Shown in pieces: positions 24,193-30,100 of a stretch of DNA of 64,000 nucleotides. A program made the translations under genes and the position numbers. Origin of the DNA: Siderastrea siderea (lineage: Eukaryota; Cnidaria; Anthozoa; Scleractinia; Rhizangiidae). The stretch is from NCBI GenBank assembly GCA_964030785.1, contig OZ034978.1, positions 7,010,501 to 7,074,500 of the forward strand, read 5' to 3'. Under the pieces are notes generated by a model. The model worked only from the letters and a program-made list of their open reading frames with translations. It had not been told where the DNA came from and did no database searches. Position 1 is the stretch's first letter. Each line of letters starts with the position of its first letter.

Positions 24193-27100
24193 GTAAGAGA
24201 GGGGGGTTTGTCATTCAGAGGCATAATGAACTGAGGGATCTGGAAGCGGAGTTGATAAATTTGGTTTGTAGCGATGTCGTTACTGAACCAGTGCTGCAAG
24301 ATGTATCAGGTGAGCAGTTGACAAGAGGGTCAAACACAGCGAGAGATGCCAGACTGGATATACATGCACGCGGATTTTGGGAGCCTCAGCAATCAGCCTT
24401 TTTCGACGTCAGGGTCTGTCACCCAAATGCTGAAAGCTATAGGGACCTGGAACCGCAACAAATTTATCGGATACATGAGAACGAGAAGAAGCGGCAGTAC
24501 GCAAGCAGAGTTGTTGATATTGAGCAAGGAACTTTCACACCGCTGGTATTTACAACCACTGGTGGAATGGGGAAAGAATGCCGGATGTTTCATAGCCGCC
24601 TAGCCGAGCTAATCGCTATCAAGAAAGGAGAAGATTACGCCAAGACAATCTCCTGGATTCGTGCAAGAACTTCCTTTGCTCTTTTGAGATCAGCGCTAAT
24701 CTGCCTTCGTGGATCACGAACAGTTAAGAGGGTCTCATGGGACTTAAAGAACTCTGACATTGAAATTGAAGCAACCGAGGGAGCCATTAGATAGGGACTT
24801 TTGATTGATTTTATTACTTATTCCGAGTTTCACGAATGAGCGCCACTAGGATATATATACTTTTAACTATTGGAATATTCTATTACCTTTTCATAAATCA
24901 TTAGTATTTTTAACCTATTGATTGATTTGTAATGCAGATTATCATTACTATCAACAATAAGAAGAAGAATTAAGAATTAAGAAAAGAATTTTACTTCTTA
25001 AAAATTTTTTTTTAAACTAATAATTTGATTGTAATTTCTTAGCATCTTATTCTTATCTGTCCATTGTATTTTCACTATGACTATCAATAAAGGTTTTTAA
25101 TTTTAATAAAAAAATAAAAAAAAAATAAAAAAAAATTATTGTCCGCGGTCTCCTTCATGGCAGTACATGTCTTGCCGGGCAGCCCAAGGTTTTTCGCAGG
25201 TCTTATTTGTGTCTTGCTTTATGTTCTACTTTTCATTCAAGCTGATGTTTGCCGATCAATTGCACTACTGGGAAGCAGATCATTGCAGACCCTTGCAGCT
25301 GATGTTTGGGATCAAGTTTGTTACTATTAAGCGAATCATTGTGGATTCTTGCCCAGCCCTTCACACCCAGTGTCTTTGGAACTAAGTAAATATTCGTTCA
25401 GGTAAGACAGTACTCCACTGATTTACATCTATCAGTGTGGCGGTGCCTGGTGGAGCTGTTTGCAGGGGTGTTTCCCCCTCACAGGGTTGCCATGGATACC
25501 TCCCTGCTTGCCTTGAATCACATGAGGCCCTGTACTAACTCTCTAGGCACCAATTGACCAAGCTTATCTACTGGTGATAAGTGTAAATAAGAAAAACTAC
25601 TTGCATGTGCTTTTGTCTAGTTATAGGACTCTAAAGGCATTTAAAGTCTGAGTTCAACAACCCTTGCCAATAGTAATAATAGAAAGAAGAAGTGATGATG
25701 ATGATGATGATGATGGTAATGATGACGACGTTGATTATGACGAGGATAAGAATAATGATACTTTATTGTACACTCCCCTGGGGCTTTCATGACAATCTAC
25801 TACATGTATACCTAGATTAACAATTCAATACCTTGAATTTTGCTCATTTGTACAGCTTGAATTGCTCCCCTCAGAAGCATTGAGTTTTCTGTATCCAGTA
25901 CTGAATGCTATCAGATTTCTGCAGGACCAAGCAACAACCACTTTGCCACAAAGATTACTGTAAAAAGATGAAAATAATTAGATTTACAGATTGAATGTTA
26001 GAACAGTTGCAGCTGAGATTACAAGAACACCAACATGGATAACATCACTGGAATTACAACAACCTGAGCAGAAACTGATCTCAGACTCTGTAATTGTCCA
26101 GTAGGTAATATCAGATTGTCGCATAAGTAGGTGCAGTATGATTGTCCAGTAGGGCTGCAATGATACATTTTTCCACAATACTATACATATCTCGATACAA
26201 GGGCCATGATATGATACATTAGTGTGTGCGACAAAACTAGTTACCAATATCCTACACTAATTTTAAATAATTTATTTCCATAATTTAAACTGAACACAGT
26301 AATACCACGACATCAAATTGCCTCACAAGGGCTAAAATGTTGAGCTTGGGTAAGGTAAGGTACACTGTAAGGTAAGGTAAGGTAACTTTATTTAAACACG
26401 GTATTTCCTTGAAGTATAGAAAAAACTAACTTCCTAACTAATCTGAAAACTAAGATAAAAGAAACTAAAATAATAAAGATGAAAAGAAAACCCCTGCTTT
26501 TCAAGGAGGCCGTGTGTAAAAACAGAATATCGCTAATTAAATTATTTGTCAATCAAAATTAACATCTCTTAAGGAATATTGAAGACAGTGATTTCCCAAA
26601 TTTGTTGATGAAGCGTATTTTATTGTATCGTAATACCGTGATATCTTATTTAAATATTGATATTCGTATCGCGGGAAAAAATATCATGGTTCACCGATGC
26701 ATCAGTGAATCACTGTAGCCCTACTGTCCAGGTGAGTGTACATGTAGTCCTGAGAAGGACTGTTCGTTATTTTTTGTAAATTTTTTTGTTGAATATAAAA
26801 TGCGAGACATAGAGAATTATCCACTAACTCTACATGCGTACTCACTAATTTACATACTTGCTTATATACAAGTTTACACATTTTAGTTTATGTACTTACA
26901 TATTCTGTTTGACCACAGACTACAACACTGTAAAACGTTATACTACACTCTACATTATACCTATACAATGCTGCGCCACCTGAAGATTACAAAAAGTAAT
27001 ACCATTTAACTTAAGTTCATCACGGAGGTGATAGCTACTGTTCTATTAGTGAAATGAAGGGTTCCCATTCTTTATTGTGAAGGTATAGTTTATAAGTCAG

Positions 27101-30100
27101 TAAATTAAGATCGTCTGGGTGAGTGTAGTCCTGAGAAGGACTGTTTGCGGTGGCATTGACTGATGTTTCAACAACTTGAGCGGAAGTCATCATCAGAGTC
27201 AAGAGTCATCATCAGAGTCAAGAGCCATCAGAGTCATTTGACTCTGACAATGACTTCCGCTCAGGTTGTCGAGACATCAGTCAATGTCAATTCACAAACA
27301 GTCCAGTTTTAATGTCCTTTCTTTGTTCAAAAATAACAAATCGCCAGGAAACGATGGTTTGTCTGTGGAATTTTATAAAGTGTTTTGGCCTGAAATTGGG
27401 AGGAACTTGGTGGATTCCCTAAACTTCTCCTACCGTCATGGTGAACTTTCTACAACTCAGAAAGAAGCTGTAATCACTCTTATAGAGAAGAAAAACCGAG
27501 ATAGGAGGCTGATTAAGAACTGGAGGCCAATTTGCTTAGTCAACGTTGATGTCAAGATCAGCTCAAAGGCAATCTCTAAAAGACTGGAGAAAGTCCTCCC
27601 CCACATTATTCACTATGATCAAAACGCATTCGTCAAGGGTCGAACTATTTTCGATGCAGTTCGAACCATCAATGATGTTATTGATTTCACAAAATTAAAA
27701 ACTATAGAGGTATTCTGACTGCTATAGACTTTGAAAAAGCTTTTGATTCATTTAATTGGGACTTTCTTTTAAAATCTTTAGAAACCTTTGGTTTCGGAAA
27801 TCTTTTATTGCCTGGATAAAAACATTTTACAACAACAGATCGAGTTGTGTGATCAATAACGGTTTTGCCACTTCCTTCTTTCAACTCAAGCACAATGTTC
27901 GCCAAGGAGAACCTCTTTCTCCGCTTCTTTCATTATCGCTCTTGAGATTCTGGCAATTGACATACGCAACAATATTCAGATAAAAGGTATTACCCACATG
28001 GAAATGAATTAAAATTAGTAATCTTTGTGGATGATATGACATTGTTTGTTGGGGACAAACCTTCTTTCTTTGTTCTCATGAACACTGTGAAACTTTTTGG
28101 CAGGTACGCTGGTTTGAAAATGAACCGCGAAAAAACAGAAATCCTCCCACTAGGTAGCAAGGCACTACATCCCCAGGAATTCGGGGTGGAAGAGATTAAA
28201 AACGTTGTTAAAATTCTTGGTAACTACTTCACCAATGATCATGCGCTTTTTGCCAAAAGACATTTCGAGTCAATCGAAAAATCGGTCAAAGAATATCTGC
28301 AGGGATGGAGTTGGAGAGGCCTCACACTAATCGGCAGAATACAAGTAATTAAATCATTCATTATTCCAAAAATTCTATACCGCGCATTAGTTTCTTGTAA
28401 AAAAGACCACTAAAAAACTTAACTCACTCCTCTACACCTTTGTTTGGAAAGGTAAAGACAAAATAAAGCGAACTACACTAATAAATCCAGTTGAGAAAGG
28501 AGGCCTCAACATGCCTGACATCGACTCAATGATTTCTACACAGAGAATAATGTGTATAAAGAAATATTTAGATCCATATACTGCAGGGTGGAAATTTTTT
28601 TCAGATTTGTATCTTAAAAAAGTAGGAGGCAAATTTTTTTTTCATTGCAATTTTAACTTTGAAAGGCTCTCAATAGCTATTTCGGACTTCTACAAGGAAT
28701 GTCTTATTTTATGGTCCTCTATGTATCCTTCCACACTTGAAGAAATTCCCAATGAAGTTATATGGAATAACAAGCATATCTGCATTGGAGGCAAATCTGT
28801 TTTTAGCACCAAATTATGTGACCATGGACTATACAAAGTTGGCGACCTTTACAACAGTGCAGGGGAGCTTGTGATTGGGGGGGAATTTTTGCGATCGGCT
28901 CTTTCTCCCATTGATTTCTTCTTACTGTTCATTATATACAAGGCACTTCCACTACATTGGCGAAATATTCTATGCACAAACTGTGGTCTTATACCTCTCT
29001 ACACACAACACATAAATCTATCCACCTTTTATTTTTACATTAACAATGAAGGAATCAATGTAGAGAAATTGCAATCAAAATACGAAGATCTCTATAATAC
29101 TGAGTCTTTTCAACTAAACTGGAAAGACATCTTTCTGTTGCCATTACAAGTAACCTTGAGTTCGAAATTACGTGAATTTCAGTACAAAATATTAAATAGG
29201 ATTCTCTATACAAACAAGATGCTTTACAAGTTCAAAAAAGTCGAGTCCCCCTTATGTTACCTATGCAAAGCGGACATAGAAACTCTAGAACACTTCTTTT
29301 TTTACTGCCCACGAGTTAGGATGTTCTGGAATGAAGTAGTGAATTTGTTTAGAAACCAACTCAAAATCTCTAAGGATTTCATGATCACAGATGTTATATT
29401 TTGACTAAGTAATAAAGAAACTTATAGCTCTTTAATTAACTCGAAGGCAAATATCTCCTGTATCTTTTTTTAAAAACTAAATGACAGTTTTTATCTCCAA
29501 GATTATTACTAGAAGGTACACTGTATTAAGAATACTTACAAACTTGAACGTTTTATTGCGAGAGAGAGCAATAATCTTAACTACCATTACATGAAGTGGG
29601 AGCCTCTGCTTCCTCTTATTTCACCTTAGATTGAATTCTTTTAGGATCCTTCTTAATTGTTACCTTTCCTTGTTGCATAAGCATACCTAAACCTGTACCT
29701 GTAAACACCATTGTCGGAGGTGTTGTTTTTTTTTTTTGTCTCACTTTTTGTACTACGATTAGTAATGTTGTGTAATATAAGTGCAGTATTGCAATTCGTT
29801 TTTGTACGTAGTATTGTAATTAGATTCATGTGTGTATTATTGTAAGCGGTTTTTGTAACTCAAAAAAATAAATAAAATACAAAAAAAAATCACAGTCCTT
29901 CTCAGGACTACACTCACCCACACGATCATAATTTACCAACTTATGATATGACTCCTGGGTTCAAACCATTTACAGTTCAAGGTCTAGTTTGTTGTTTTTT
30001 TCTCGCAATAAAACACTTGGTATGTTTTCTTAGTAATACAATTCATGTTTTTACTAGTAGGGGAGTAGAGAGAGAGGTATTATTTAACTAAGAACGGTAG

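Noticed and set aside
25139..25385. Hydrophobic frame as membrane protein
   Set aside because: It is short, has no homology signal, and sits in an intron next to a retroelement tail.
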